The notes: a model not told the origin generated them from the letters alone. Positions 36,497 to 45,506 are shown, counted from the first letter of the stretch. The stretch: DNA of 64,000 nt from CAYVBW01 sp964588685 (GCA_964588685.1 CAZPQG010000003.1:37915-101914); one strand, 5' to 3'. Numbers and translations: made by a program.

Positions 36497-36578
36497 TTAA
36501 GTGGCTAATTTCTTGAAACATCTTATTTAATTTCAAATGTCTGTAAAATTTGAATTTATTAACAGCTAAGAACTTAGA

Positions 36579-37946
36579 GTGATTGATTTTGACGATAAAA
36601 TACATGATCATTGCGGCATCTTTGGAATTTATGCACCCGATGAAGAAGTTAGTCGACTAACTTATTACGGTTTACAGGCGCTGCAGCATCGCGGCCAAGA
36701 TTCGGCCGGCATTGCTGCTGCTAACCAAGGTCAGCTCGCCATCCATAAAAATATGGGTTTAGTTGACCAAGTCTTTAGCGAGCATACTATTTCTAAACTG
36801 CAAGGACAAGCGGCCATTGGGCATACCCGCTACTCTACTCAAGGCGGTTCAAATTTAGTTAATGCCCAACCAATTTTATTAACCTCATCCTGTGGAGAAT
36901 TTGCTTTAGCTCATAACGGCAATTTAACAAATTACGATCAGCTAAAAAAACTTCTATTAAACAAGGGGCACTGTCTTAATACCAGCACAGATTCTGAGCT
37001 TATTGCTCGTTTAATTGCAGAAGCAGATGGCGACTGTTTTAAAGAAAAATTAATTAATGGCATTCCTCAACTGGAAGGCGCTTTTAGCTTGCTCATTCTA
37101 ACTGAAGAAAAATTATATGTGATACGCGATCAATGGGGCGTTAGGCCTTTAACCTTAGGACAAATTAATGGCAAGGGATGGATCGCTGCTTCCGAAACTA
37201 CAGCTATTGAATCAATAGGCGGAGAATCTGTTAGGGAAGTTAAGCCGGGAGAAATGCTGACACTCTCCAACGCAGGCTGCGAGTCTTTCCATCACATTCC
37301 AAACAGCAAAACAGGTTTTTGTATTTTTGAGTATGTTTATTTTTCCAGGCCGGACAGTATTATAAACCAGTGTTTAGTTCACCGCTCCCGAGTTAAGGCA
37401 GGACAATTATTAGCTAAAAGCCAACCGGTTAAAGCTGATTATGTCATCGGTGTGCCCGACTCCGGCACTTCATCTGCTCTGGGCTATAGTCAAGAAAGCA
37501 GTATCCCCTTTCAAGAGGGCTTAATTAAAAGCCGCTATGTAGGCAGAACTTTTATTCAACCTGCTCAACGTATTAGAGATTTAGGGGTTAGATTAAAATT
37601 CAGCCCTTTAGGAGAAGTGCTAGAAGGAAAAGATATTGTTTTAGTTGATGATTCTATTGTGAGAGGCACTACCCTCAAACAGATAATTAAAATGCTTAAG
37701 AAAAAAGGCGTGGGGGCAATTCATCTAAGAATTACCAGTCCTCCCTTTAAACATCCTTGTTTTTTAGGAGTGGATGTCTCCCGCTATAAAGAATTAATCG
37801 CTCACGATCATTCAATCAAGGAAATTAAAAAGGAACTGGGGGCAGACAGTTTGGCTTATTTATCACTAGCTGATTTAAAAAAGTCAATCGGCAACAACGC
37901 TAGCTTCTGCACCGGCTGTTTTAATGACAACTATCCGGTGCGATAA
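36579..37946 (+). CDS. purF: Amidophosphoribosyltransferase, Fe-S type
   Basis: First committed step of purine synthesis: PRPP plus glutamine gives phosphoribosylamine. Starts with GTG. An 11-residue propeptide precedes the catalytic Cys (C12 in DHCGIFGIY), which becomes N-terminal after processing. The glutaminase domain has GHTRYSTQG and LAHNGNLTN. The PRTase loop is VLVDDSIVRGTT. Cysteines in FCIFEYVYF, HPCFLGVD and FCTGCF match the four 4Fe-4S ligands of the B. subtilis type, so the enzyme should be oxygen-sensitive. 455 residues, normal size. It converges on the isc operon, whose products could build its cluster. Confidence 0.97.
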   Translation: MIDFDDKIHDHCGIFGIYAPDEEVSRLTYYGLQALQHRGQDSAGIAAANQGQLAIHKNMGLVDQVFSEHTISKLQGQAAIGHTRYSTQGGSNLVNAQPILLTSSCGEFALAHNGNLTNYDQLKKLLLNKGHCLNTSTDSELIARLIAEADGDCFKEKLINGIPQLEGAFSLLILTEEKLYVIRDQWGVRPLTLGQINGKGWIAASETTAIESIGGESVREVKPGEMLTLSNAGCESFHHIPNSKTGFCIFEYVYFSRPDSIINQCLVHRSRVKAGQLLAKSQPVKADYVIGVPDSGTSSALGYSQESSIPFQEGLIKSRYVGRTFIQPAQRIRDLGVRLKFSPLGEVLEGKDIVLVDDSIVRGTTLKQIIKMLKKKGVGAIHLRITSPPFKHPCFLGVDVSRYKELIAHDHSIKEIKKELGADSLAYLSLADLKKSIGNNASFCTGCFNDNYPVR

Positions 37947-37985
37947 AAATTACACAATATAAATTTAATTGAAGTATTTCAAGGA

Positions 37986-38381
37986 TTATTCTTGTTGCTC
38001 CTTTTTCTGTTTATAATCTGCAATAGCTTTTTTTAAAGCACTCACCGCTAAAACCGAACAATGTATTTTAATCGGGGGTAATTCGCCCAATTCTTCCACA
38101 ATATCTTCATTTTTAATTGAAGCGGCTTCATCTAAAGTTTGTCCTATGGCTAACTCTGTTAACTTACTACTGGTAGCAATGGCGGCAGCACAGCCAAAGG
38201 TCTCAAATTTAATATCTTCAATAATGTTTTGGCCGTCTTTATTTTGCTTAACTTTCAAATATAATTTCATGACATCGCCGCAAACGGGATTGCCCACTTC
38301 GCCAATCCCGTCAGGCTGATCTATTTTGCCAAAATTACGCGGATGTTGAAAATGGTTAATAACTTGCTGACTGTAACTCAT
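37986..38381 (-). CDS. iscU: Fe-S cluster scaffold protein IscU/NifU-N type
   Basis: Scaffold on which Fe-S clusters are assembled before transfer. The three ligand cysteines are C34 (NPVCGD, with D36), C64 (TFGCAAAIA) and C108 (KIHCSVLA). It lacks the insertion typical of SufU, and 131 residues is the IscU/NifU N-domain size. Its ATG overlaps the iscS stop (ATGA), so translation is coupled. A lysine/glutamate-rich tail ends the protein. Operon order is rrf2-iscS-iscU; no hscA/hscB, iscA or ferredoxin follows, so the set is minimal. Confidence 0.95.
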   Translation of the reverse strand: MSYSQQVINHFQHPRNFGKIDQPDGIGEVGNPVCGDVMKLYLKVKQNKDGQNIIEDIKFETFGCAAAIATSSKLTELAIGQTLDEAASIKNEDIVEELGELPPIKIHCSVLAVSALKKAIADYKQKKEQQE

Positions 38382-39577
38382 GCTTTAAATGGTGAAATTT
38401 TTCTTAATTTAGCTACTACTGTGGGTAATATTTCAATCACTTGGTCAATCTCTTCTTCAGTTGTCCATCTGCCTAAAGTAATTCGCAGCGAGCCATGAGC
38501 TTGCTCAGGTTTCAAGCCCATAGCCAACAGTACACGGCTAGGCTCTAATTTGGGTGACGAACAAGCTGAACCGGTAGAAACTGCAATGCCGTGTTGGTCT
38601 AAACCAACTAGCAACGATTCCCCTTCAATAAAATCAAACCTAAAATTTAAATTGTTGTACAGCCTCTGCTCCGGGTGGCCGTTTAAATAAGAGTTAGGGA
38701 CTGACTCTAAAATAGCAGTGCACAGTTTTTTTCTTAATTGACTCACACGCTGTTTTTCCTGTTTTTGTTGCTGCAAAGCAATTGTCACTGCGTGGCCAAA
38801 ACCTACAATGCCCGGTACATTTAAAGTCGACGACCTGTAGCCTCTTTCTTGGGATCCGCCCTCAAGCAAAGGTGTCAGCTCAAGTTCTTCTTTTTTATAT
38901 AAAAAAGCAATACCTTTAGGCCCGTAAATTTTATGAGCCGAACCAGTTAATAAATCTATATTCATCTGATTGACATCGAGATTAATCTTGCCTAAAGTTT
39001 GGGCAGCATCAACGTGAAAGGTAACTCCATGTTCTTGGCAAAGTTGACCGACGGCAGCAATAGGCTGAATAGTACCAATTTCATTGCTGGCATGAATAAC
39101 TGAGACTAATAAAACAGTCTCATCTATTAAATTTTTTAGCTCATCCAATTTAATTTTGCCGTCAGCATCGACCGGCAAAATTTCAACTTGAAAACCTTGT
39201 TTTGACAAGCGCATGGCGCTTTCATAAACGCAGTCATGCTCAACTGCGGAGATAATAATTTTCTTAGCAGAATCATCACTTGAAGCCTTATCAGCCCAAG
39301 GAGAATGAGCAGCCCAAGCCGTTCCTTTTAACGCCAGATTATTGCTTTCAGTAGCTGAGCTGGTAAAAATAATCTCCTTAGGTTGAGCGCCAATAGCTTG
39401 AGACAAAATTTTACGGGCCGAAGAGACAGCTTGTTCAGCAGCTTGTCCGGCCCAGTGCAAAGAAGCGGGGTTGCCATAATGGTTTGTAAAATAAGGTGCC
39501 ATGGCAGCCGTTACAGCCGGATCAACCGGAGTAGTAGCAGCATAATCAAGATAGATTTTTTTAGATTTGTCTGACAT
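38378..39577 (-). CDS. iscS: Cysteine desulfurase, NifS/IscS group
   Basis: PLP enzyme that removes sulfur from cysteine for Fe-S clusters and thio-modifications. Motifs include DYAATTP near the start, GNPASLH, TSSATESNN, the PLP lysine K216 in TGSAHKIYGPKG and the persulfide cysteine C339 in STGSACSS. The long catalytic loop places it in class I (NifS/IscS) rather than SufS. Length 399. It follows the Rrf2 gene by 41 bases and overlaps iscU by 4 bases. Confidence 0.96.
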   Translation of the reverse strand: MSDKSKKIYLDYAATTPVDPAVTAAMAPYFTNHYGNPASLHWAGQAAEQAVSSARKILSQAIGAQPKEIIFTSSATESNNLALKGTAWAAHSPWADKASSDDSAKKIIISAVEHDCVYESAMRLSKQGFQVEILPVDADGKIKLDELKNLIDETVLLVSVIHASNEIGTIQPIAAVGQLCQEHGVTFHVDAAQTLGKINLDVNQMNIDLLTGSAHKIYGPKGIAFLYKKEELELTPLLEGGSQERGYRSSTLNVPGIVGFGHAVTIALQQQKQEKQRVSQLRKKLCTAILESVPNSYLNGHPEQRLYNNLNFRFDFIEGESLLVGLDQHGIAVSTGSACSSPKLEPSRVLLAMGLKPEQAHGSLRITLGRWTTEEEIDQVIEILPTVVAKLRKISPFKA

Positions 39578-39618
39578 AGAACTTTAATTTGATAATCTTA
39601 ACTTGCTAATAATGCTGT

Positions 39619-40017
39619 TTAATTAATTAAATTATCCAAAGTAATTTGGTTCATGGTAGTTAATAAGGACTGTTCCAGTTTTTTCCAACCTTTTTTAGCT
39701 AAACAATGATCTTGGCGGCTGCAATTTTCTTTATTAGCTGTTAAACATTCCAGTTTTAATGATTTATCTTCCAAGGTATTAATAATATCGCCTAAACTTA
39801 TTTCATGACTAGGTTTGGCTAATAAAAATCCCCCGTTAACACCTCGTTGTGAGACTAATAAGCCTGCTTGCTTAAGTTGTTGAATTATTTTTTCTAAAAA
39901 AGAATATGGAATTTGTTCAGATTCAGCAATTTGCTTCACAGACACGGTTTCTTTTTCTTGAGCTAAATAAATCATGGCTCGAAAGCCGTATCTGGTTTTT
40001 TGAGTAACTTTGAGCAT
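39619..40017 (-). CDS. iscR: Rrf2-family transcriptional regulator, IscR-like
   Basis: Winged-helix regulator of the Rrf2 family (N-terminal 'KTRYGFRAMIYLA', recognition region 'IPYSFLEKIIQQLKQAG', wing 'RGVNGGF'). Three cysteines, C91, C99 and C105, form the cluster-ligand pattern of IscR-like proteins, with C-x7-C-x5-C spacing rather than E. coli's C-x5-C-x5-C. It probably senses Fe-S status and controls its own operon with iscS and iscU. A 33-base dyad lies 79 bases upstream of its start. 132 residues, slightly short of IscR. Confidence 0.9.
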   Translation of the reverse strand: MLKVTQKTRYGFRAMIYLAQEKETVSVKQIAESEQIPYSFLEKIIQQLKQAGLLVSQRGVNGGFLLAKPSHEISLGDIINTLEDKSLKLECLTANKENCSRQDHCLAKKGWKKLEQSLLTTMNQITLDNLIN

Positions 40018-40095
40018 TATTTTTTAAAAAGATTAACTATGTAGGCAAAAATATAAAATCGCCCTGATAAATCTAACATCAATATTTAACAGTCA

Positions 40096-40128
40096 TTATA
40101 ATTCTGACTTAATTAGTCATAATTATAA
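40096..40128. promoter_or_regulatory. Hyphenated 33-bp dyad, candidate Rrf2/IscR operator
   Basis: The arms TTATAATT (40096-40103) and AATTATAA (40121-40128) are perfect inverted repeats. An inner pair GACT/AGTC (40106-40109 and 40115-40118) shares the same axis at 40112. The dyad lies in the 242-base region between the divergent iscR operon and the lipoprotein gene. Rrf2 proteins bind dyads of about this size. AT-rich arms reduce confidence. Confidence 0.5.
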
Positions 40129-40259
40129 AGTAATTACTGTTACCTTGCAAAAGCAAAAATTTTTAAAAAGACAGCTGTCAACACAGTTATTTTTGCAAAA
40201 AGACAATACTATATAGTAGAATAAAATTAGAAGCAATTAGTAAGTTAAATTAAAAAAAT

Positions 40260-40871
40260 ATGGAGAGACAGCCTGAAGAGCGTAAAAAAATTTCGAGAAG
40301 GAAATTTTTGAAATTATTTGCCGCTCTTGGTCTTTCTAAATTATTGACCGGGTGTGATGATGAAAATCCCTGGGGAATGACAGAGGAAGAATTCTCTGCC
40401 ATTTCAGCGGAAACTGTAAGACGTAGACATGCCGAGGAAACCGCCGAAGCAGCTGAGAATGATCAAACCCCTGCTGCCGCAGTGAGCCCTTCAATAACAG
40501 AAAAATCTCGCCAAGCTGAAGCCAAAGCAGTTAAAAGTGCGGACCGTTTGCGAAAAAAGCTGGAGGACAAAAGCCTTGCTATTAATAAAGTTGAAATAAA
40601 AAAAGGGGAATTCAGTTTTAAAGCTAGTAATAAGGGTAATAATATCAGAGAATTGCCAAGTACTATCGCTTCAATAAACGGAACTCATAATGCCGGTGTA
40701 ATCGTTACCTTTGATAGAATTGCTATCATTACTCTTCCCGGTGAAAATGGCGTTGCAAAGGAAAAACAAATATGGGGTTATCACCCCCAGCAGCCTGAAG
40801 GGTGGTCATGCCTCAAGCAAGAAGACTATGACAGTGGTGAAATTGAAACTCATTTTTCCCCTCTTAATTAA
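40260..40871 (+). CDS. Tat-type lipoprotein of unknown function
   Basis: The N-terminus combines a twin-arginine motif, SRRKFLK (R13-R14), a hydrophobic stretch and a lipobox LLTGC (C32), predicting Tat export and lipid anchoring. The next 75 residues are Ala/Glu-rich and probably form a flexible or coiled spacer. Residues about 105-203 are beta-rich and globular, ending in 'WGYHPQQPEGWSCL'. I do not recognise a family. No Tat translocase genes are in the window. A promoter-like pair, TTGCAA (40193-40198) and TAGAAT (40217-40222), lies upstream. Tat export implies a folded or cofactor-containing domain, but no cofactor motif is seen. Confidence 0.7.
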   Translation: MERQPEERKKISRRKFLKLFAALGLSKLLTGCDDENPWGMTEEEFSAISAETVRRRHAEETAEAAENDQTPAAAVSPSITEKSRQAEAKAVKSADRLRKKLEDKSLAINKVEIKKGEFSFKASNKGNNIRELPSTIASINGTHNAGVIVTFDRIAIITLPGENGVAKEKQIWGYHPQQPEGWSCLKQEDYDSGEIETHFSPLN

Positions 40872-40973
40872 AAATTTTCCCATAAACTGCTGGCAAAGTT
40901 AGCGATCAATGACTATTGCTATAATTTCGACTTATCTCAACAACAAATTTTTGTCTTCTAGATCTACTGTCTT

Positions 40974-41399
40974 CTAGATGTCTAAAATATCTAAGCCTGT
41001 TTCTTCATCATGCTTTTTTTTAATTTCTGCTCCCAAATCCGTAATTAAAACTTCACAAGTTCCTGAAACCCTTGCTTCTACCAAATGTCCGGCTAAAACC
41101 TGAAAGGAGTCATCAGCTAAAGTGGCGTGAGCATGAATTGCCGGCTCACCTTTTAAAGTTGAAATACTACCGGTTAAATTGGTTAACTCTAAAGGTAAAT
41201 CATATTTTTCTTCAGAGTATTTTTGGTTTTTAACTGAATAATGAGCTAAAGTAGTGCGGTCAACAGCTCCAACCCCCATGAAAAAACCGGCCTTAATTTG
41301 TTCTTTAGCAGCTAAATCCTGCAAGGACTCGACAATCTTACCTCCCCGATTAATTCTCATGATATAGCCATCGTCTCTTTTTTGGTAAACATAGTTCAT
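40974..41399 (-). CDS. PPC (DUF296) domain protein
   Basis: Single PPC domain (plant and prokaryote conserved, DUF296): 'YIMRINRGGKIVESL' at the start, 'AGFFMGVGAVDRTTLAHY' in the middle and 'AIHAHATLADDSFQVLAGHLVEARVSGTCEV' in the second half, with the conserved His residues that may bind a metal. The 141 residues equal the stand-alone bacterial form. In plants the domain is fused to AT-hooks. Bacterial function is not established, although DNA association and trimerisation have been proposed for the family. It is monocistronic. Confidence 0.88.
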   Translation of the reverse strand: MNYVYQKRDDGYIMRINRGGKIVESLQDLAAKEQIKAGFFMGVGAVDRTTLAHYSVKNQKYSEEKYDLPLELTNLTGSISTLKGEPAIHAHATLADDSFQVLAGHLVEARVSGTCEVLITDLGAEIKKKHDEETGLDILDI

Positions 41400-41744
41400 A
41401 ATTTTTTTAAATATTTTTTAATTTTTGAATAACTAATTTTAGTATAAAAGCCCGTTAACACTCGTCAACCATCAATCATATAGCCAAATCCTCTCACAAT
41501 TTTAATTAATTTTATTATTAGTACGTTTTTAATTTATTTTAAAAACTAATTGCTGCCGTAATTTATTATCAAATATAAATTTTTCAACTTAGATTGTAGA
41601 TGCTGTTAAAATATTATTAGTACTGAACAACTCCCTTGGTTAATAAAACTAATGGTGAGATCTAAGAAAGAAATCGTTTTGAAGTAGTTGCATAAAGAAA
41701 TTGATACAACGGCTAAATTGCATTATCAACTAATCTAAAATAAT
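41400..41744. other. Intergenic region upstream of hpf
   Basis: 345 AT-rich bases between divergent genes. A possible promoter for hpf is TTGATA (41701-41706), a 17-base spacer and TATCAA (41724-41729), which would give a leader of only about 9 bases. A TATACT-like element serves as a possible -10 for the PPC gene on the other strand. No RNA gene or ORF recognised. Confidence 0.35.
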
Positions 41745-42071
41745 ATGATAATAAACGTTACTGGCAAAAACTTAAAAATTAATGATTATATTCATGATTT
41801 AGTGGTAAATAAAGTTGGCAAGCCCTTAGATAAACATCTAGCAAATTTTGATGAAGAAATAAAAAGCAGTCAACTAATAATTGAGCAGCGATCACGCTGG
41901 GGCTATAAATTTAAATTTGATTTAAGATTGCCGAAAAAAGAACATATTTATGCAGAAGCGGTGGATGACGAATTAATGACCGGATTAGTAAAATTAAGAG
42001 AAAAAGTTGAGCAGCAAATCAAACACTATCGAACAAAATTAATGAAAGCACCAAAGAAAAAGAAAAAATAA
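41745..42071 (+). CDS. hpf: Ribosome hibernation-promoting factor (short HPF/YfiA type)
   Basis: Binds the 30S decoding centre and silences ribosomes under starvation. The domain has the expected beta-alpha pattern: 'MIINVTGKNLKINDYIHDLV' start, KPLDKHLANF, and a basic second helix 'LREKVEQQIKHYRTKL'. The 108 residues correspond to the short form without the C-terminal dimerisation domain. It ends in a polylysine tail. No Shine-Dalgarno sequence precedes the ATG. Confidence 0.92.
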   Translation: MIINVTGKNLKINDYIHDLVVNKVGKPLDKHLANFDEEIKSSQLIIEQRSRWGYKFKFDLRLPKKEHIYAEAVDDELMTGLVKLREKVEQQIKHYRTKLMKAPKKKKK

Positions 42072-42476
42072 TAACACTGTGGTTAAAAAAGACTTAATAA
42101 CCATCTCATCAATAATTCGGCAATGCAGTGCAACTCAAACAGTAATCCACACCAATAATTCCTATTCAAGACCATCTGTATACAAGAAATACCCATCATA
42201 GCAAAAACTATTGTTATGATTAATATTGCTGTCTTTGTTTATATGTTAAATTTGAGGTAGATAGAGTTGCAATGGTTTCTTTATCATTATGCGCTTAATT
42301 TTAATAATTTTAGATTTATCAATTTAATCACTTTTCGATTCCTGCATGGCGGTTTAAATCATCCGGTTATTAACTTAGAATGAATAACAATTCTTTCTTT
42401 AAGTGTTGAAGTTAACTCGAATTTATTACCAGACCCTTAGCAAAATTATTAAACTATTAGCCAAAAATAACAGCAT
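42072..42476. other. Intergenic region between hpf and pcm with a 10-bp hairpin
   Basis: 405 bases without a convincing ORF. ATCATAGCAA (42195-42204) pairs with TTGTTATGAT (42211-42220), ten base pairs with one G-U. It is not followed by a clean T-run, so it would be a weak terminator or RNA stability element for hpf. Nothing else recognised. Confidence 0.4.
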
Positions 42477-43103
42477 ATGAATTTTAAAAAACAAAGAACA
42501 AAAATGGTTCAAGACCATTTAAAAAAGCGAGATATTATTGATCAAAAAGTTTTGTCTGTTATGAACAAAGTTCCGAGAGAAAAATTTGTACCCGAACAAT
42601 ATAAATCTCAAGCATATGCAGACAGTCCACTGCCCATAGGCAAAAATCAAACAATTTCACAGCCTTATGTCGTAGCTAAAATGATTCAACTGCTGGAACT
42701 TAAAGAATCTGATGTGGTACTGGATATTGGCACCGGCTCTGGTTATCAGGCAGCAGTTTTAGCTGAAATTGTGCAACAAGTTTTTACCATGGAAAGGCTA
42801 ACTTCTTTAGCAGAAAAAGCTAAAGCCGTTTTAAAAAAACTAGACTATAAAAATATTAAAGTTATTGTTGGAGACGGACAGCAAGGATTACCCAAAGAAG
42901 CCCCCTTTAACGGCATTAAATCTGCCGCTGCGAGCAGTAAAATTCCTCAAGCCTGGAAAGAACAATTAGCTATTGGTGGTAAAATAGTGGCACCTGTTAG
43001 GGAAAATTTTGGGCAAAGATTAATTAAAATTACAAGAGAAGATGAAGAAAATTATCATCAAGAAAAATTAAATAGAGTGGCATTTGTACCATTGATTGAT
43101 TAA
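42477..43103 (+). CDS. pcm: Protein-L-isoaspartate O-methyltransferase
   Basis: SAM-dependent enzyme that methylates isoaspartyl residues in aged proteins to start their repair. Recognised by 'VPREKFVPEQ', the family signature LPIGKNQTISQPYVVAKM and the SAM-binding LDIGTGSGYQAAVLAE. The 208 residues match. The post-II motif, usually D-x-I-x-V-T-A-A-A-P, is altered here to 'NGIKSAAASSKIPQAW', a mild divergence. Transcribed alone; no Shine-Dalgarno sequence is seen. Confidence 0.92.
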   Translation: MNFKKQRTKMVQDHLKKRDIIDQKVLSVMNKVPREKFVPEQYKSQAYADSPLPIGKNQTISQPYVVAKMIQLLELKESDVVLDIGTGSGYQAAVLAEIVQQVFTMERLTSLAEKAKAVLKKLDYKNIKVIVGDGQQGLPKEAPFNGIKSAAASSKIPQAWKEQLAIGGKIVAPVRENFGQRLIKITREDEENYHQEKLNRVAFVPLID

Positions 43104-43128
43104 ATTGTCTTCCCAGCTAATAATTTAA

Positions 43129-44541
43129 TTATTTAACTAAGATATTTTTAACTCTAGCTGTACCGGAGCCGGCAGTAAAATATACTTTTAACTTAACGGC
43201 ATTAACAACTCCTAATTTAGCTGGATTCTTTACCCAGGAACCGCTCCAGTTTTGACCTTTATTGTGACTCCCCTGCCAAAAGACTGTGTAGTTTTTTAGA
43301 TTTTGCGCAATGACTACAGCATCATTAATTCTCCTTTTTTTGCTTAGATGTTGAGAAAAAAAACCGACCCCTTTTTCATTAGCCGGAATTGTAAACCAGT
43401 CATCACGAACAATATGTAAATTTTGTTTAGTTTGCAGACTAAGGTCAGCAGCAATAATTTTTGCTTTACTCTTACCTAAATGAATGGGCTGCTGCAAATT
43501 GAGGTGATATTGCTCAGTATCTTTATTTTTACCCAGCCACCGAGTCATTACCTGCACATTATTTTTTCCGGCAGCAGCATCAAAATAATAAACTGCCGGC
43601 CGGCCTAAAATATAATGTATTTTTGACATATAAAGTAAATCAAAAAATGGCAACCCTTTTTCTTCCAGCTTGATATAAAATTGGCGCAAAGGAGAGCGCT
43701 GAGCCTTACTAGTAGCTTTACCCAGAGTTCGCAGTAAAGTAAAGTTGCTGCCAAGCCAGCCATGAGCAGTATCAACACAAGCCATGTTGAGAAAATAAGT
43801 ATTAGGCAAAGTGGGATAATCAAAACCATTAATAAACTTGCCCACTTTTCTCTTATGCCTTACCCCGCCAATATCTTTTAACTTAGCGCGGTAACGATAA
43901 TCAATATGTGCATGCCCTGTTAAATGAGCAACTACCTTATACTGCTCAAATAGTTTAAAAAATTTTTTAGAAATAATCTTCCAAGCTTTAATATCGTTAA
44001 AAGACCAATCATTAGATAAAGCTGTTGTACCTCGAGGTAAAGTATGATTTAAAACAAAAATATTATGACTTTCTTCATATTTTTGCAATATATCTTCAAT
44101 AAAAGAAAAAGTTTTGTCAGGTACTGTTGAGGTTAAAATATTATCACTACCCTCCGGATTATGTTCTTCTGAAATTAGAATAAAAACTAAGTTGCCAATT
44201 TTAACTACTTTGGTAGCGGAAGTGCGGTTGAGGAGAGTAAAGTATTCTTGAGCGTAATTATATTTATGAAAAATAGTATAATCACGATCGTGATTGCCTA
44301 ATAAATCAACCACCGGGGCTTTAATTCCTTGCAGCCATTTTTGATAACCTAGCCAATCTTTTTTGGAGCCGCCTGCTGTTAAATCGCCCAAGCCAAAAAT
44401 CAAATCCGGGTTGATGCTGTTTAATGCTCGCTGTGCTTGCCGCGGAATCCAACGGCTAGGAGCACCAAAATCAGTCTGTGATTGTATTTTGTTGCTGCGG
44501 ATGTGGGGATCGGCAAAAAAAGCGATTCTAGCTTTATTCAT
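43129..44541 (-). CDS. Calcineurin-like metallophosphoesterase
   Basis: The N-terminal 290 residues carry the five metallophosphoesterase blocks: FADPHIRS (8-15), GLGDLTAGG, LLGNHDRDY, NHTLPRG and GHAHIDYR, which bind two metals. The remaining 180 residues are beta-rich ('VKLKVYFTAGSGTARVKNIL' at the end), resembling an added Ig- or lectin-like domain. No signal peptide is visible, so it is probably cytoplasmic despite that domain. Substrate could be a nucleotide, phospholipid or phosphoprotein. Total 470 residues. It stands alone, convergent with pcm. Confidence 0.85.
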   Translation of the reverse strand: MNKARIAFFADPHIRSNKIQSQTDFGAPSRWIPRQAQRALNSINPDLIFGLGDLTAGGSKKDWLGYQKWLQGIKAPVVDLLGNHDRDYTIFHKYNYAQEYFTLLNRTSATKVVKIGNLVFILISEEHNPEGSDNILTSTVPDKTFSFIEDILQKYEESHNIFVLNHTLPRGTTALSNDWSFNDIKAWKIISKKFFKLFEQYKVVAHLTGHAHIDYRYRAKLKDIGGVRHKRKVGKFINGFDYPTLPNTYFLNMACVDTAHGWLGSNFTLLRTLGKATSKAQRSPLRQFYIKLEEKGLPFFDLLYMSKIHYILGRPAVYYFDAAAGKNNVQVMTRWLGKNKDTEQYHLNLQQPIHLGKSKAKIIAADLSLQTKQNLHIVRDDWFTIPANEKGVGFFSQHLSKKRRINDAVVIAQNLKNYTVFWQGSHNKGQNWSGSWVKNPAKLGVVNAVKLKVYFTAGSGTARVKNILVK

Positions 44542-44930
44542 ATTTTGAGCTAATATTTTTTAAAGCTGATTTTGAATTAATTTTTAACTGCTGTTTAAGC
44601 TTCCGTGCTCTACTAACTGTCTTTATAGCTGCTTTGAGTTAAAAAGGTATTTTAGCATAAGACTGCTGCCTGCAGTCTGAATTAACTTAATAAAAGGTTT
44701 AAATATAAAACAAAGCATAAGCTTGCTCCCTCTGATTGAGAGGTATTAAGACCCAAGTCATACCAAGGAAGATTATGCCTGGAAACTGCTATTCTAATTT
44801 ATTTCTCCCGCTAAGCGGGCTAAGCTGTGAGTATAATCAAAATAAAAATTGACACTTTATATTCATTATTATAGGATAAGCTCAACTTTATTAATTAAAA
44901 TTAATTTATTAATAAAAAAGTGGTAAATAA
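44542..44930. other. Structured intergenic region with promoter for the 44931 gene
   Basis: 389 bases. Two clean hairpins are present: AGACTGC/GCAGTCT (44660-44678, 5-base loop) and CCCGC/GCGGG (44807-44819). Between them, CCTCT and AGAGG form a third short stem near 44732-44747. None has a T-run. On the plus strand TTGACA (44849-44854), 17 bases and TAGGAT (44872-44877) make a good promoter for the next gene. The structured block could belong to a small RNA, but I recognise no family. Confidence 0.45.
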
Positions 44931-45506
44931 ATGCCTAAAGAAACTTGGACTAAAGAAAACCAACATAAAAAAGTTAGAAGCTACTTTGATAAAATTGGCC
45001 TTTTAATTATTGCATCAATAACATTAACCGCTGCTTATTGCTCAATAGACCAAGAAAATCAAGAAGAGCTTCCTGATATATTAAAACAACCAGAAGCAAC
45101 TCACACAGTTATTCCAACACCTTGTCAAGAAGATGGAGTTCGATTAGACTTTTGGAAAAGATCAACGCCCACTGAAAAAATCTCTCCTACACCAGAGCAA
45201 AAAGAAAAGACAGTAGTAAAAGAAGCAGAGGTTGAAATTGTATATGTGTCACTGCGTTATCCATGGGCAAAATCAAAAAATCTACTACCAAAACAAGAAC
45301 CGTGGCCACCACAAAAAAAAATAAGCGCACTGGAAAAAGCTCGTCACAACGACAACATTATCAGAGTTATGACAGTAGAAGATCTGGAATCATATCCTAA
45401 ATTATTTGATCTTTTTAAAGGTGCTGCTACTGATTATCCAATGTCCGTAGAAAGTAAAGAAAGGCTTCAATCTCTATTAGCGGCCGCCAGGGAAGCTGAT
45501 AACTAG
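44931..45506 (+). CDS. Hypothetical single-pass membrane protein
   Basis: Not recognised. A basic N-terminus (1-20) precedes one membrane segment (about 22-38). A Pro/Thr/Glu-rich linker (45-85) follows, then a globular-looking part with 'IVYVSLRYPWA' and a C-terminal helical segment. The cysteine after the hydrophobic stretch (in AAYCS) is not in a good lipobox because Tyr precedes it, so a transmembrane anchor is more likely than a lipoprotein. It has its own promoter about 55 bases upstream. It ends 16 bases from a convergent gene. Confidence 0.55.
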   Translation: MPKETWTKENQHKKVRSYFDKIGLLIIASITLTAAYCSIDQENQEELPDILKQPEATHTVIPTPCQEDGVRLDFWKRSTPTEKISPTPEQKEKTVVKEAEVEIVYVSLRYPWAKSKNLLPKQEPWPPQKKISALEKARHNDNIIRVMTVEDLESYPKLFDLFKGAATDYPMSVESKERLQSLLAAAREADN

